From assembly GCA_025054775.1 (NCBI GenBank), contig JANWZA010000062.1, positions 1 to 64,000 on the forward strand: a stretch of 64,000 nucleotides of DNA. The letters are read 5' to 3'. This stretch comes from Microscillaceae bacterium (GTDB lineage Bacteria > Bacteroidota > Bacteroidia > Cytophagales > Microscillaceae). Positions 47,395 through 56,059 of the stretch are shown here, in pieces; position 1 is the stretch's first letter; each line of letters opens with the position of its first letter. The translations under genes and the position numbers were made by a program. The notes beneath the pieces were generated by a model, which saw only the letters and a program-made list of their open reading frames with translations, ran no database searches and had not been told where the DNA came from.

Positions 47395-48177
47395 ATGACT
47401 ATTTGGCAAGCTATTATTTTAGCTATTGTAGAAGGAATTACAGAATTTTTACCTATTTCTTCTACAGGTCACATGATTATTGTATCGGCAATAATGAATT
47501 TACATTATAATGATTTTACAAAAGTATTTGAAATAAATATTCAATTTGGAGCCATCCTTTCTGTAATAGTGCTATATTATAAGAATTTTTTTCAAGATAT
47601 AAAATTTTACTTAAAGTTATTTGTGGCTTTTTTGCCTGCTGCTATTGCGGGATTTATGTTAGGAAAATATATAGACCAACTTTTAGAGAGCGTGCCTGTA
47701 GTAGCATTTTCTTTGCTTATCGGTGGTGTGTTTTTGTTATTTATTGATAAAATTTTTAATAACCCTACTAAAGAAAACATAGAAATTCCTTACACAAAAG
47801 CCTTTGTTATTGGTCTGTTTCAGTGTATTGCACTTATTCCAGGCATAAGTCGTTCTGCAGCGAGTATTATTGGTGGTATGTCGCAAGGGTTAAATAGAAA
47901 ACAAGCTGCTGAATTTTCATTTTTTCTTGCCGTTCCTACTATGTTTGCCGCTTCTGCTTACAAACTGCTTAAAAGTTATAAGAGTATAGATACTCAACAT
48001 GTTTATTTATTACTAATTGGAAATGCGGTAGCTTTTATTGTTGCTATGTTAGCTATCAAATTTTTTATTAACTACCTTTCACGTTACGGATTTAAGCTGT
48101 TTGGTTACTATCGTATAACTTTAGGGCTTTTACTCCTTATTTTATTAGCCTTAAAAGTAAATTTACAGGTTTTATAA
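47395..48177 (+). CDS. uppP: Undecaprenyl-diphosphatase
   Basis: A 260-residue BacA/UppP-type membrane enzyme converting undecaprenyl pyrophosphate to the lipid carrier phosphate for peptidoglycan and glycan synthesis. Family motifs are the N-terminal [19 protein letters not shown] (with the E-x-x-E/Q-x3-PIS motif) and the later [15 protein letters not shown], both needed for catalysis, plus [19 protein letters not shown]. About eight helices, normal length. It lies just after repeat array A and 11 bases before the LolD-like gene, so the two are likely co-transcribed. Codon use here is notably A/T-ended. Confidence 0.96.
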   Translation: MTIWQAIILAIVEGITEFLPISSTGHMIIVSAIMNLHYNDFTKVFEINIQFGAILSVIVLYYKNFFQDIKFYLKLFVAFLPAAIAGFMLGKYIDQLLESVPVVAFSLLIGGVFLLFIDKIFNNPTKENIEIPYTKAFVIGLFQCIALIPGISRSAASIIGGMSQGLNRKQAAEFSFFLAVPTMFAASAYKLLKSYKSIDTQHVYLLLIGNAVAFIVAMLAIKFFINYLSRYGFKLFGYYRITLGLLLLILLALKVNLQVL

Positions 48178-48188
48178 GCCTTTTGCAT

Positions 48189-48881
48189 ATGAAAAGAATA
48201 GTCCTTAAAGCAAATAAAATTAACAAATTTTTTTACGAACCGCACAAATTTCAAGTATTAAAGGAAATCGAATTTGAAGTATATAAGGGTGAATTTGTTT
48301 CGCTTATAGGTAAGTCAGGATGTGGCAAATCTACGCTTTTGTATGTGCTTTCTACGATGGATACAGACTACGAAGGGGAGTTATACATTAACCAAGAAAA
48401 ACTTACAGGCAAAAGTCAAAATTTTTTAGCTAATTTTCGCAACCAACACATTGGATTTGTATTCCAATTTCATTATCTTTTACCTGAATTTACAGCGCTA
48501 CAAAATGTCATGCTACCTGCTCTTAAATTAGGCAAATATTCTTTTAAAGAAATAGAAGAGCGCGCATATCAAAAATTAAAACTTTTAGGCATTCACAACC
48601 AAGCCCTTAAACCTTCTAATAAACTTTCAGGCGGACAACAACAACGCGTAGCTATCGCTCGTGCTCTTATTAACGAACCTACTATTATCATGGGTGATGA
48701 ACCTACAGGAAACCTTGATTCTGTTAATACACAAAATGTTTTTGATATATTTAGAGAACTTACCCGTACTTACCACCAAACCATTATTACCGTTACACAC
48801 GATAAAGAATTTGCACGCAACTCAGACCGCATTATTGAAATGAAAGACGGCACTATCCTAAATACAAATGCAAAACTATAA
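48189..48881 (+). CDS. LolD/MacB-like ABC transporter ATPase
   Basis: A 230-residue ATPase of the LolD/MacB/FtsE group. Walker [10 protein letters not shown] is at residues 41-49, the Q-loop lies in [20 protein letters not shown], the signature is [15 protein letters not shown], and Walker B is [13 protein letters not shown], followed by the H-loop in TVTHDKEFA. LolD works with LolC/E permeases to release lipoproteins to the outer membrane; no permease gene lies next to it here. I start at ATG 48189; the frame can begin two codons earlier at a TTG. It lies 11 bases after uppP. Confidence 0.92.
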   Translation: MKRIVLKANKINKFFYEPHKFQVLKEIEFEVYKGEFVSLIGKSGCGKSTLLYVLSTMDTDYEGELYINQEKLTGKSQNFLANFRNQHIGFVFQFHYLLPEFTALQNVMLPALKLGKYSFKEIEERAYQKLKLLGIHNQALKPSNKLSGGQQQRVAIARALINEPTIIMGDEPTGNLDSVNTQNVFDIFRELTRTYHQTIITVTHDKEFARNSDRIIEMKDGTILNTNAKL

Positions 48882-48905
48882 GTTGTTAAATCTATACCTA
48901 AAAAA

Positions 48906-48936
48906 TTTGAATAATAAAATAAAAATAATATCTTTG
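48906..48936 (+). promoter_or_regulatory. Bacteroidota-type promoter for kynU
   Basis: TTTG at 48906-48909 and TATCTTTG at 48929-48936 are 19 bases apart. The kynU ATG at 48966 follows 29 bases later, so kynU need not depend on read-through from uppP. Confidence 0.7.
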
Positions 48937-48965
48937 TAAAAGAAATAAGAATATAAATTAATTTT

Positions 48966-50261
48966 ATGCAAAACTTTCAAAATACATTTGAATTTGCCCA
49001 AGAATTAGACAAAAACGATGCACTTGCACCTTTGAGAGAGCAGTTTTACATTCCAAACAAAAACGGCAAGCCTGTTATTTATTTCTGCGGAAACTCTCTT
49101 GGCTTACAACCTAAAAACGTGAGAGAATACATAGAAGTAGAGTTACAGAAATGGCAAACGTTAGGAGTAGAAGCGCATTTTGCAGGTGAGCCACGTTGGT
49201 ATGATTATCATAAATCACTTAAACCCGCCCTTTGTCATTTGCTAGGTTGCTTTCCTCACGAAGTTACAATAATGAATAATTTAACGGCTAACCTTCATAT
49301 ACTTTTTACTACCTTTTACCGACCTACGCCACAACGTTACAAAATTCTTATTGAAAGCCCCACGTTTCCTTCAGACTATTACGCAATAGAATCACAAATA
49401 CAAAATGCAGGATTTGACCCAAAAAATGCACTCATAGAAGTATTTCCTGATATTAATTCTGAAACAATTAGTATAAAACACTTATTACAAACTATAGAAC
49501 AACACAGAGAACAATTAGCAATAGTTTTTTTCGGAGCGGTAAACTACTATACAGGGCAATTTTTTGACCTACCTGCTATCGTGCAAAAGGCTCATGAAGT
49601 AGGAGCATATGCCGGATTTGATTTAGCACACGCTATAGGGAATGTACCACTTTACTTACACAAAATAGAAGCTGATTTTGCAACGTGGTGTAGCTACAAA
49701 TACTTAAATTCAGGGGCAGGAGGAGTTTCAGGTATTTACATTCACGAAAAGTATGCTACAAATACTTCTTTACCACGTTTAGCAGGTTGGTTTGGATATG
49801 ATGAAAATGAAAGATTCCTTATGAAAAAAGGTTTTAAGGCTATACCTACTGCCGATGGATGGTTGCAAAGTAATTTTCCTATTTTACAGATGGCTGTTCA
49901 CCGTGCTTCGCTAAAAATTTTTGAGCAAATTACTATTGAACAATTACGCCAAAAAAGTATACAATTAACTAATTTTGCCGAATATGTTATTGAACAAGCT
50001 ATACAAGCAAGTGAAAGAAAAGATATATATATTATTACACCTAAAAACCCTAATGAAAGAGGTTGCCAACTCTCTATAGCTATAGAACATAACGGAAAAA
50101 CTATTTATAAGCAATTAAAAGAAAATAATATTATAGTAGATTGGAGAGAACCTAAAATAATTAGATTAGCACCTGTACCTTTGTACAATACTTTTCAAGA
50201 AGTATATTATTTTGGACAAGTATTAACAAGTATTTTGCAAAATAGTTTAGTAAGCGTATAA
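48966..50261 (+). CDS. kynU: Kynureninase
   Basis: A 431-residue PLP enzyme cleaving kynurenine to anthranilate and alanine (or 3-hydroxykynurenine to 3-hydroxyanthranilate). Diagnostic regions are VIYFCGNSLGLQPKNVREYI, EAHFAGEPRWYDYHKSL, TIMNNLTANLHILFTTFYRP, the cofactor aspartate in AGFDLAHAIGN, and WCSYKYLNSG with the PLP lysine at K245. The C-terminal domain ends at VDWREPKIIRLAPVPLYN. Length is normal. No other kynurenine-pathway gene (tryptophan dioxygenase, kmo, formamidase) is nearby. It sits between the two 42-bp arrays and has its own promoter. Confidence 0.96.
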   Translation: MQNFQNTFEFAQELDKNDALAPLREQFYIPNKNGKPVIYFCGNSLGLQPKNVREYIEVELQKWQTLGVEAHFAGEPRWYDYHKSLKPALCHLLGCFPHEVTIMNNLTANLHILFTTFYRPTPQRYKILIESPTFPSDYYAIESQIQNAGFDPKNALIEVFPDINSETISIKHLLQTIEQHREQLAIVFFGAVNYYTGQFFDLPAIVQKAHEVGAYAGFDLAHAIGNVPLYLHKIEADFATWCSYKYLNSGAGGVSGIYIHEKYATNTSLPRLAGWFGYDENERFLMKKGFKAIPTADGWLQSNFPILQMAVHRASLKIFEQITIEQLRQKSIQLTNFAEYVIEQAIQASERKDIYIITPKNPNERGCQLSIAIEHNGKTIYKQLKENNIIVDWREPKIIRLAPVPLYNTFQEVYYFGQVLTSILQNSLVSV

Positions 50262-50293
50262 ATACATAACTATTTTTTTTAACTAAAAAAATT

Positions 50294-50630
50294 TAAAGTA
50301 ATATATAAAAATTTGTTAATAGCATTACTTAAAATAAATGCAATGCAAAAAAACTTGTTAGTAGTATTAACTAAAATGAGAATAATACTAAAAAAATTGT
50401 AAAGTATACTATATGATAAAAAAACAATATACAAAAAATTGTAAAAACTACTAAATAAAATAAAAATAATATGTAAAAACTTGTTAGTAGTATTACTAAA
50501 AGTAATAACAATGTATAAAAACTTGTTAATAGTATTATTAAAATCAAACGTAGTATACAAAAAAATGTTAGTAGTATTACTTAAAACAAAAGTAATGTAA
50601 AAAAAAATTTTAGTAATGTTAAAAAGCGTG
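50294..50630. repeat. Degenerate 42-bp tandem array B (about eight units)
   Basis: Units of 42 bases share the core (A)AGTAATATATAAAAA(C), followed by TTGTTAGTAGTATTACTTAA-type sequence. Eight units begin near 50294, 50336, 50379, 50421, 50463, 50506, 50547 and 50589. The period and core equal those of array A, but the second half of the unit differs (TTGTTAGTAGTATT against CTTTTTATTAATTA). As 42 is a multiple of three, a spurious 93-codon frame with a 14-residue repeat runs on the minus strand. Confidence 0.85.
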
Positions 50631-50709
50631 TTTCAAGTTAAGAAATATTAGTTGTATATAAAACTATAAATAAAAAAAGTATATTTTTTAACTTAAACTT
50701 TTTAGAACT

Positions 50710-51417
50710 ATGGAAAACACCTCTAAACCAAAGGGACAAGAAGATGCACTCGCATCTTTAGCTAAAAAGAAAAAAGCACATAAAATACTACCTGAATCGC
50801 AGTATGATATTTTAACAGTAGCAGAAAACGTATGCAAAAAATGGGAGAATACTCCTGAACTAACTCTACTTTGGGTAAAGCCCGAAGACTTAAAAAAAAT
50901 GGTACAAGAATACCGCACTTTTTTAGAAAATAGAATAAAAGCAGGAAGTGGACGTAGCTTGCAAACGCAAACCTTAAAAAATTTAGATGCACAAATTAAC
51001 AAAGCCGTAGAGGAGATTAAATTAGCAATACTAGTTAAGTTTGGAAAAGAAAAAGGTAAGGCTTATTACAGTGAGTTTGGCATCACCAAACAGGGTAACG
51101 GCTACAAACTGCCTACAGATAGAAATCTACGTTTGAATGCTTTACCTTTATTTGTAAAAGGCGTAAAAACTCATGGATTGAAGGTAGTAGGTTTTGATGA
51201 TAGCTTTTTTGATAGTATAGTAGATATTTATACACAAGCTATCGAGGATACTCGCAAAACAGATAGTGCAGTTTCATTTAATGTAAGTAATAAAAATGAT
51301 TTGCGTAAGCAAATAGAAGCGGTTTTAACTGCTTTATACACACTCATTAAAATCAATTACCCTAATACTTATGAAGGTGAATTACGAAACTGGGGATTTC
51401 AAAGAGAAAAATATTAG
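50710..51417 (+). CDS. Unknown helical protein after array B
   Basis: A 235-residue protein I do not recognise. It starts with a Lys-rich tail (ASLAKKKKAHKILPESQYDI), lacks signal or membrane segments and looks four-helix-like, with two related halves (LTVAENVCKKWENTPELTLL to EEIKLAILVKF, and LPLFVKGVKTHGLKVVGFDD to VLTALYTLIKI). The segment SEFGITKQGNGYKLPTDRNL is the most distinctive. I recall proteins of this sort as lineage-specific hypotheticals in aquatic Bacteroidota, with no function. It lies between array B and mtnA (55 bases upstream of it) and uses codons like its neighbours. Confidence 0.75.
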   Translation: MENTSKPKGQEDALASLAKKKKAHKILPESQYDILTVAENVCKKWENTPELTLLWVKPEDLKKMVQEYRTFLENRIKAGSGRSLQTQTLKNLDAQINKAVEEIKLAILVKFGKEKGKAYYSEFGITKQGNGYKLPTDRNLRLNALPLFVKGVKTHGLKVVGFDDSFFDSIVDIYTQAIEDTRKTDSAVSFNVSNKNDLRKQIEAVLTALYTLIKINYPNTYEGELRNWGFQREKY

Positions 51418-51472
51418 ACAAATAAATTAAATACTATGCTTTTTAAGTTTACTTATTTTTACTCATTTTATC

Positions 51473-52567
51473 ATGCAATATCTTCAAAGAACAATTTGGT
51501 ATACTGCTAATCAAACTATAGAGGTTTTAGACCAACGTTATTTACCGCATCAAATAAATATTATAGAATTAAGTTCTACTGCTCAAGTAATAACTGCTAT
51601 TAAGGACATGATAGTGCGAGGCGCCCCACTTATAGGTGCTACCGCTGCTTTTGGTGTATATTTTGCCTGCCAAGAAACACAACATCAAACAAATAAAGAA
51701 GAATACTTTAACCAACAAATAGAAAACTTAAAAAATTCTCGTCCTACAGCTGTTAATTTATTTTGGGCAATAAATAAACAACTTAATGCTATTAGCGTAA
51801 CTAAAGATTGGTATACAAAAACAAAAATTGCATGGCAAACAGCTTTGCAAATAGTAGAAGATGATGTAAAAATATGTAAACAAATCGGAGAGCACGGCTT
51901 ACTTCTTTTAGAGGAATTAGCACGCAAAAAAAAAGAAAAAAAAATAAATATTCTAACTCACTGCAATGCAGGAAGGTTAGGCTGTATTGAATGGGGAACA
52001 GCTACCGCACCCATTTATTTGGCTCATAAACAAGGTTTGCAAGTCCATGTTTGGGTAGATGAAACTCGCCCAAGAAATCAAGGAGCAAGCCTTACCGCAT
52101 GGGAATTGCAACAAGCAGGTATTCCGCACACCGTAATTGCAGATAATACAGGAGGACATCTTATGCAACATCACCAAGTAGATATTTGTATTGTAGGTAC
52201 AGATAGAGCCACTTGCCAAGGCGATATAGCAAATAAAATTGGAACATATCTTAAAGCCTTAGCCGCTAAAGATAATGGAATCCCTTTTTATGTAGCCTTG
52301 CCCTCTACTAGCATAGATTGGAATATTAAAAATGGACTAACTGAAATTCCTATAGAAGAAAGAACACCTGACGAAGTACGTTACATCACGGGCTGGAACG
52401 GCAAAAAAATAGAAAAAGTATTACTTACTCCTGCTGATAGTCCCGCCTTAAATATTGGGTTTGATGTAACGCCCGCAAGGTTAATTACAGGACTAATTAC
52501 TGAACGCGGTATTTGCCAAGCTAACGAGGAAAGTATGCTTGCATTATTTCCTGAGGCGAAAAAGTAG
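51473..52567 (+). CDS. mtnA: S-methyl-5-thioribose-1-phosphate isomerase
   Basis: A 364-residue MtnA, the aldose-ketose isomerase of the methionine salvage pathway (methylthioribose-1-phosphate to methylthioribulose-1-phosphate). Family motifs are DMIVRGAPLIGATAAFGVYF, RPTAVNLFWAI, ILTHCNAGRLGC with the catalytic cysteine, VWVDETRPRNQGASLTAWEL, and IVGTDRATCQGDIANKIGT with the catalytic aspartate. The end AFDVTPA-type reads GFDVTPARLITGLITERGI. Normal length. No other mtn gene is adjacent. Confidence 0.95.
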   Translation: MQYLQRTIWYTANQTIEVLDQRYLPHQINIIELSSTAQVITAIKDMIVRGAPLIGATAAFGVYFACQETQHQTNKEEYFNQQIENLKNSRPTAVNLFWAINKQLNAISVTKDWYTKTKIAWQTALQIVEDDVKICKQIGEHGLLLLEELARKKKEKKINILTHCNAGRLGCIEWGTATAPIYLAHKQGLQVHVWVDETRPRNQGASLTAWELQQAGIPHTVIADNTGGHLMQHHQVDICIVGTDRATCQGDIANKIGTYLKALAAKDNGIPFYVALPSTSIDWNIKNGLTEIPIEERTPDEVRYITGWNGKKIEKVLLTPADSPALNIGFDVTPARLITGLITERGICQANEESMLALFPEAKK

Positions 52568-52737
52568 GCCATAATTTTCTGTAAACAAAAATATTTTACA
52601 AAAGGATAAGAGAGTTTTACTTTTTATGAATAAATTTTTTTCTATTTATTTATTTTGTTACTTCTAAACAAAACTTTTTAGTTTGTAAAGTTGTTCAATC
52701 ATCCTTAAAAGTTCTTGTTAACTAAAATTATGTAAGC

Positions 52738-53079
52738 ATGAAAAAGTCGGATATTCATATTGATATAACTTTAGATGATAACTTTGTTTGTGAAAAGATT
52801 GTATGGAATGCCAGCGATAAGCCTGTCAAGGGTGCAGAAGAGGCAAAAGCTCTTTCCCTTGCAATTTGGGACAGAAGTGGCCTAGGGACAGCCAAAATAG
52901 ACCTATGGACAAAGGATATGGAAGTACAAGAAATGAAACAATTTGTATTAGAAACCATAGCAGGTATGGCAGATACCATTCGCAAAGCCACTGGCGACGA
53001 ACTAATGGCAGCAGAAATGGAAGAGCTGTGCCGCCATCAAACTAAACGCCTTGAACGTGAGTTAAGAGATATGATGTAA
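52738..53079 (+). CDS. gldC: Gliding motility protein GldC
   Basis: A 113-residue GldC, a small cytosolic protein found almost only in Bacteroidota. Family signature segments are SDIHIDITLDDNFVCEKIVW, VKGAEEAKALSLAIWDR and IDLWTKDMEVQEMKQFVLET, then helical TGDELMAAEMEELCRHQTKR. In flavobacteria gldC lies with gldB and mutants have altered gliding; the biochemical role is unknown. Here gldB is absent from the window and the neighbours are mtnA, a small acidic protein and mnmA. The presence of gldC suggests, but does not prove, gliding or type IX secretion in this organism. Confidence 0.92.
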   Translation: MKKSDIHIDITLDDNFVCEKIVWNASDKPVKGAEEAKALSLAIWDRSGLGTAKIDLWTKDMEVQEMKQFVLETIAGMADTIRKATGDELMAAEMEELCRHQTKRLERELRDMM

Positions 53080-53180
53080 TATCGTTGTAAAGCACAAAAC
53101 AAAACCTGGGACGTATAAATTTCATTGACAACAAGCGTTCCTACAAACGGATATTACCCTTTACAAGTAAAAGTATTGTG

Positions 53181-53375
53181 ATGCCGCGACAAGAGATTAT
53201 AGATGCGTTGGTAAGAGAATTGCAACGTATTCACCAACAAGACCCAAACCAATTTTCTCCCTTAGATGAGTTAGCACCTTTTGAGATTTGCGGGGAAGAT
53301 GAGGTAGAGAAATTAGAAAATTTAGCCATAGCAATTGAAACGTTTGAACGAAATAATTTACGTCATTTATCATAA
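53181..53375 (+). CDS. Small acidic protein between gldC and mnmA
   Basis: A 64-residue protein (start ATG 53181; a GTG one codon earlier is possible). It is helical and acidic (IIDALVRELQRIHQQDPNQF, EICGEDEVEKLENLAIAIET). No family recognised. It ends 12 bases before mnmA and so is likely co-transcribed with it, and possibly with gldC 100 bases upstream. The regular helix pattern and codon use argue that it is real. It might be an adaptor for one of the flanking proteins (inference only). Confidence 0.65.
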   Translation: MPRQEIIDALVRELQRIHQQDPNQFSPLDELAPFEICGEDEVEKLENLAIAIETFERNNLRHLS

Positions 53376-53387
53376 ATTAAAACAATA

Positions 53388-54488
53388 ATGAGCAAAAAAG
53401 GACGAGTATTAGTAGCCATGAGCGGCGGGATAGATAGTTCCTTAGCTGCAGTGCTACTTCATGAACAAGGCTATGAGGTAATAGGCATGACCATGAAAAC
53501 GTGGGATTATGCCTTGTCAGGAGGTAAGAAAAAAGAGACGGGTTGTTGTAGCTTAGACTCTATCAACGACGCGCGTGCAGTTGCCGTAGCATTAGGCTTT
53601 CCGCATTATATTTTAGATATCCGTAACGAATTTGGGGACTATGTAATAGACCACTTTACGAATGAATACTTAGCGGGGCGTACTCCCAACCCTTGCGTAT
53701 TATGCAATACACACATCAAGTGGGATGCCCTGCTCCGCCGAGCTGATAAATTAGATTGCGAGTTTATTGCTACGGGGCATTATGCCAGGGTTCGTTTTGA
53801 AAATGGTAGATACATTATTTCCAAGGGGGTAGACCAAGAGAAAGACCAATCATATGCACTTTGGGGCGTTTCGCAACAAAGCTTAAGTCGTACTATTTTT
53901 CCGCTTGGGAATTTAACCAAAAAAGAAATTAGGGCAATGGCTAGTGAGCGTGGATTTGTGGAATTAGTAAACAAGCCTGAATCATATGAAATATGTTTCA
54001 TTCCTGATAATGACTATCGTAGTTTTTTGAAGCGTAGAGTGCCAAGTTTGGAAGCTAGTGTGCGCGGTGGGGATTTTGTGTTAGAAGATGGTACAGTAGT
54101 AGGTAAGCATGAAGGGTATCCGTTTTATACGATTGGACAACGCAAAGGGCTAGGAATTGCCTTAGGTTATCCTGTATTTGTAATAGGTATAGACAAAGAG
54201 AATAACCGCGTTATTTTAGGACAAAGACACGAACTAGCGCGGAGTAACATGTCTGTAAGGCAATTGAATATGGTGAAATATCCAGACCTACAAGGCAAAC
54301 CTGTGGAAACAATAACCAAAATTCGGTACAATGATGAGGGAACCCCTGCCCAAATTGTGCAAGAGGGCGATTTAATGAAAGTGCACTTTCATGAACCTGT
54401 ATTTGCGATTGCTCCTGGCCAAGCGGCTGTTTTTTACGAAGGTGATGATGTGATAGGTGGTGGCTGGATTTACCAAAGTTGGAATTAG
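53388..54488 (+). CDS. mnmA: tRNA-specific 2-thiouridylase MnmA
   Basis: A 366-residue enzyme installing the 2-thio group on U34 of tRNA-Lys, Glu and Gln. The PP-loop ATP-binding motif AMSGGIDSSLAAVLL lies near the N-terminus. The catalytic cysteine is C103 in TPNPCVLCN, the second is C203 in SYEICFIPD, and FIATGHYARV follows the first. The later GQRKGLGIALGYPVFVIGID and the C-terminal beta domain are complete. Normal length. It follows the small acidic protein by 12 bases; the next gene begins inside or just after its stop. Confidence 0.96.
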   Translation: MSKKGRVLVAMSGGIDSSLAAVLLHEQGYEVIGMTMKTWDYALSGGKKKETGCCSLDSINDARAVAVALGFPHYILDIRNEFGDYVIDHFTNEYLAGRTPNPCVLCNTHIKWDALLRRADKLDCEFIATGHYARVRFENGRYIISKGVDQEKDQSYALWGVSQQSLSRTIFPLGNLTKKEIRAMASERGFVELVNKPESYEICFIPDNDYRSFLKRRVPSLEASVRGGDFVLEDGTVVGKHEGYPFYTIGQRKGLGIALGYPVFVIGIDKENNRVILGQRHELARSNMSVRQLNMVKYPDLQGKPVETITKIRYNDEGTPAQIVQEGDLMKVHFHEPVFAIAPGQAAVFYEGDDVIGGGWIYQSWN

Positions 54489-54517
54489 TAGGTTTAGTGA
54501 AAGTAAATCATTTGAAA

Positions 54518-55042
54518 ATGAAAAATATACGTTTACACAAGCTTGTTCTTGGCTTTATATTCACATTCTTTTCCCTAAAGGTATTGGCTCAACTTTCTAA
54601 CCCTTGTCTTGGGATAGTAATGAATTTAGAAAAAGGGCGTTTTGGTAAATTGACTTTGCCTATTACGGTAGAGATGTTCAAGCAAACGTATCCTTGTTTT
54701 AGTAAAGATGAGACTAATAACCTTAAAGCCTTTTGTGGTGGGGGATTGTACTACGATAATTTACGTATGGTGTACTTTCCACAAAGTAAGTATATTCAAA
54801 TTAGTGAGGGCTTTAAGGGGAAAGTAGTGCCAGCAGTGCTAGGCTTGTCTGAAAAGCAAGTAGGGAATTTATTAGGTACACCCAAACGCAAAGAAAAAGT
54901 GCAAACTTTGGTAGGAGAGGTGCAAACGCACTGGTATTTTAAGAAAAGATATGGTTGTTATAGCCTCGTGTTTGAGAAAGATAAAGTAGTGAAAATCAAT
55001 ATACACTTTACTGATGTAGAAAATAGTCAAATTTGTGATTAA
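54518..55042 (+). CDS. Exported protein of unknown function, SmpA/OmlA-like pattern
   Basis: A 174-residue exported protein (signal peptide MKNIRLHKLVLGFIFTFFSL, cleaved near VLAQ). I prefer ATG 54518 for the signal peptide; the open frame extends back into mnmA to 54479. The mature part has four to five cysteines (NPCLGIV, TYPCFSK, AFCGGGLYY, RYGCYSL, SQICD). It also has a segment VPAVLGLSEKQVGNLLGTPK whose G-x-T/S-x-x-x-V-x-x-x-L-G-x-P rhythm recalls SmpA/OmlA and BLIP-type folds. Its role is unknown, perhaps envelope-related. It lies 30 bases downstream of mnmA and may share its mRNA. Confidence 0.7.
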   Translation: MKNIRLHKLVLGFIFTFFSLKVLAQLSNPCLGIVMNLEKGRFGKLTLPITVEMFKQTYPCFSKDETNNLKAFCGGGLYYDNLRMVYFPQSKYIQISEGFKGKVVPAVLGLSEKQVGNLLGTPKRKEKVQTLVGEVQTHWYFKKRYGCYSLVFEKDKVVKINIHFTDVENSQICD

Positions 55043-55090
55043 GCTCTCTATTTGCTAGAGTGCTTTTCTCTGCCTAATTTTGTAGCTGTT

Positions 55091-55119
55091 TTGTTTGTTA
55101 TTTTTCAAACTTATTTTTG
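55091..55119 (+). promoter_or_regulatory. Bacteroidota-type promoter directly before the permease ATG
   Basis: TTG at 55091-55093 and TATTTTTG at 55112-55119 are 18 bases apart. The permease ATG at 55125 is only 5 bases beyond the -7 element, so the mRNA would start at or very near the ATG. Confidence 0.55.
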
Positions 55120-55124
55120 CATCT

Positions 55125-55988
55125 ATGTCCTCACCAAATTCTCACCCTGAGCAGTGGACTGAAATAATTACCTCTCAAAGTAGTTGGTTTGATTTGCGTT
55201 TGAACGAATTGTGGCGTTACCGCGACTTGGTAATGCTATTTGTATGGCGTGATTTTGTTGCTCAATACAAACAAACGATTTTAGGACCGCTTTGGCACAT
55301 TATTCAACCGTTGACAACTACGATTATTTTTACGATTGTATTTGGGAATATTGCTCAAATTCCTACCGATGGGCAACCTGCTTTCTTGTTTTATATGAGC
55401 GGTATTACGATTTGGAACTATTTTGCGGCTTGCCTAAACAAAACCTCCTCTACTTTTACAGATAATGCGGCTATTTTTGGAAAAGTTTATTTTCCACGTT
55501 TAACTGTACCTGTGGCAACGGTGATTTCAGGCTTGTTTTCTTTTGGTATCCAGTTAGGTATTTTTTTGGTATTTTACGCATATTTTGCTTGGGGGCTGGG
55601 TGTTCGGCTTCAGTTGAATGGATGGCTTTTGGCTATTCCTTATTTAGTTTTTTTAATGGCAGTACTTGGGCTGGGTTTGGGAATTATTGTTTCTGCACTA
55701 ACAACTAAATATCGTGATTTGAAACATTTAGTAAGTTTTGGAGTGCAGTTGCTTATGTACGCTACGCCTGTTATTTACCCGCTTTCGGCACTTTCTGAGA
55801 AGTATCGGTATTATGTATTGCTCAATCCGATTTCGCCTGTGGTAGAGGGCTTTCGGTATGCCTTTTTTGGAGAAGGTATATTTAGTTTTTCGCTATTAGT
55901 TTATAGTACTATTTTTACGGCTATGGTTTTTTTGGTAGGTTTAGCATTGTTTCACAAAGTAGAAAAAACCTTTATGGACACGGTATAA
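55125..55988 (+). CDS. ABC-2 type polysaccharide export permease
   Basis: A 287-residue membrane protein of the ABC-2 (TagG/KpsM/Wzm-like) family. N-terminal amphipathic LNELWRYRDLVMLFVWRDFV, then YKQTILGPLWHIIQPLTTTI starts six membrane helices, with YFAACLNKTSSTFTDNAAIF, the conserved FPRLTVPVA region and LLMYATPVIYPLSAL. The C-terminus (NPISPVVEGFRYAFFGEG) is typical of O-antigen and teichoic-acid exporters. Its ATPase partner (Wzt/TagH type) is normally the next gene; here it is not adjacent, the next gene being a DnaQ/GIY-YIG protein. It therefore relies on a distant ATPase. Confidence 0.9.
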   Translation: MSSPNSHPEQWTEIITSQSSWFDLRLNELWRYRDLVMLFVWRDFVAQYKQTILGPLWHIIQPLTTTIIFTIVFGNIAQIPTDGQPAFLFYMSGITIWNYFAACLNKTSSTFTDNAAIFGKVYFPRLTVPVATVISGLFSFGIQLGIFLVFYAYFAWGLGVRLQLNGWLLAIPYLVFLMAVLGLGLGIIVSALTTKYRDLKHLVSFGVQLLMYATPVIYPLSALSEKYRYYVLLNPISPVVEGFRYAFFGEGIFSFSLLVYSTIFTAMVFLVGLALFHKVEKTFMDTV

Positions 55989-56059
55989 TTGGCTATTTTT
56001 GAGGTAATAAACCTCTCAAAGTGTAATTTTATTGCTCATATTTGCCAAAAAAACTAACT

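Noticed and set aside
50279-50560. Minus-strand open frame of 93 codons with a 14-residue repeat
   Set aside because: It is a by-product of a 42-base repeat (14 codons) in very AT-rich DNA. No start context, no domain, and the repeat is better explained at the DNA level.
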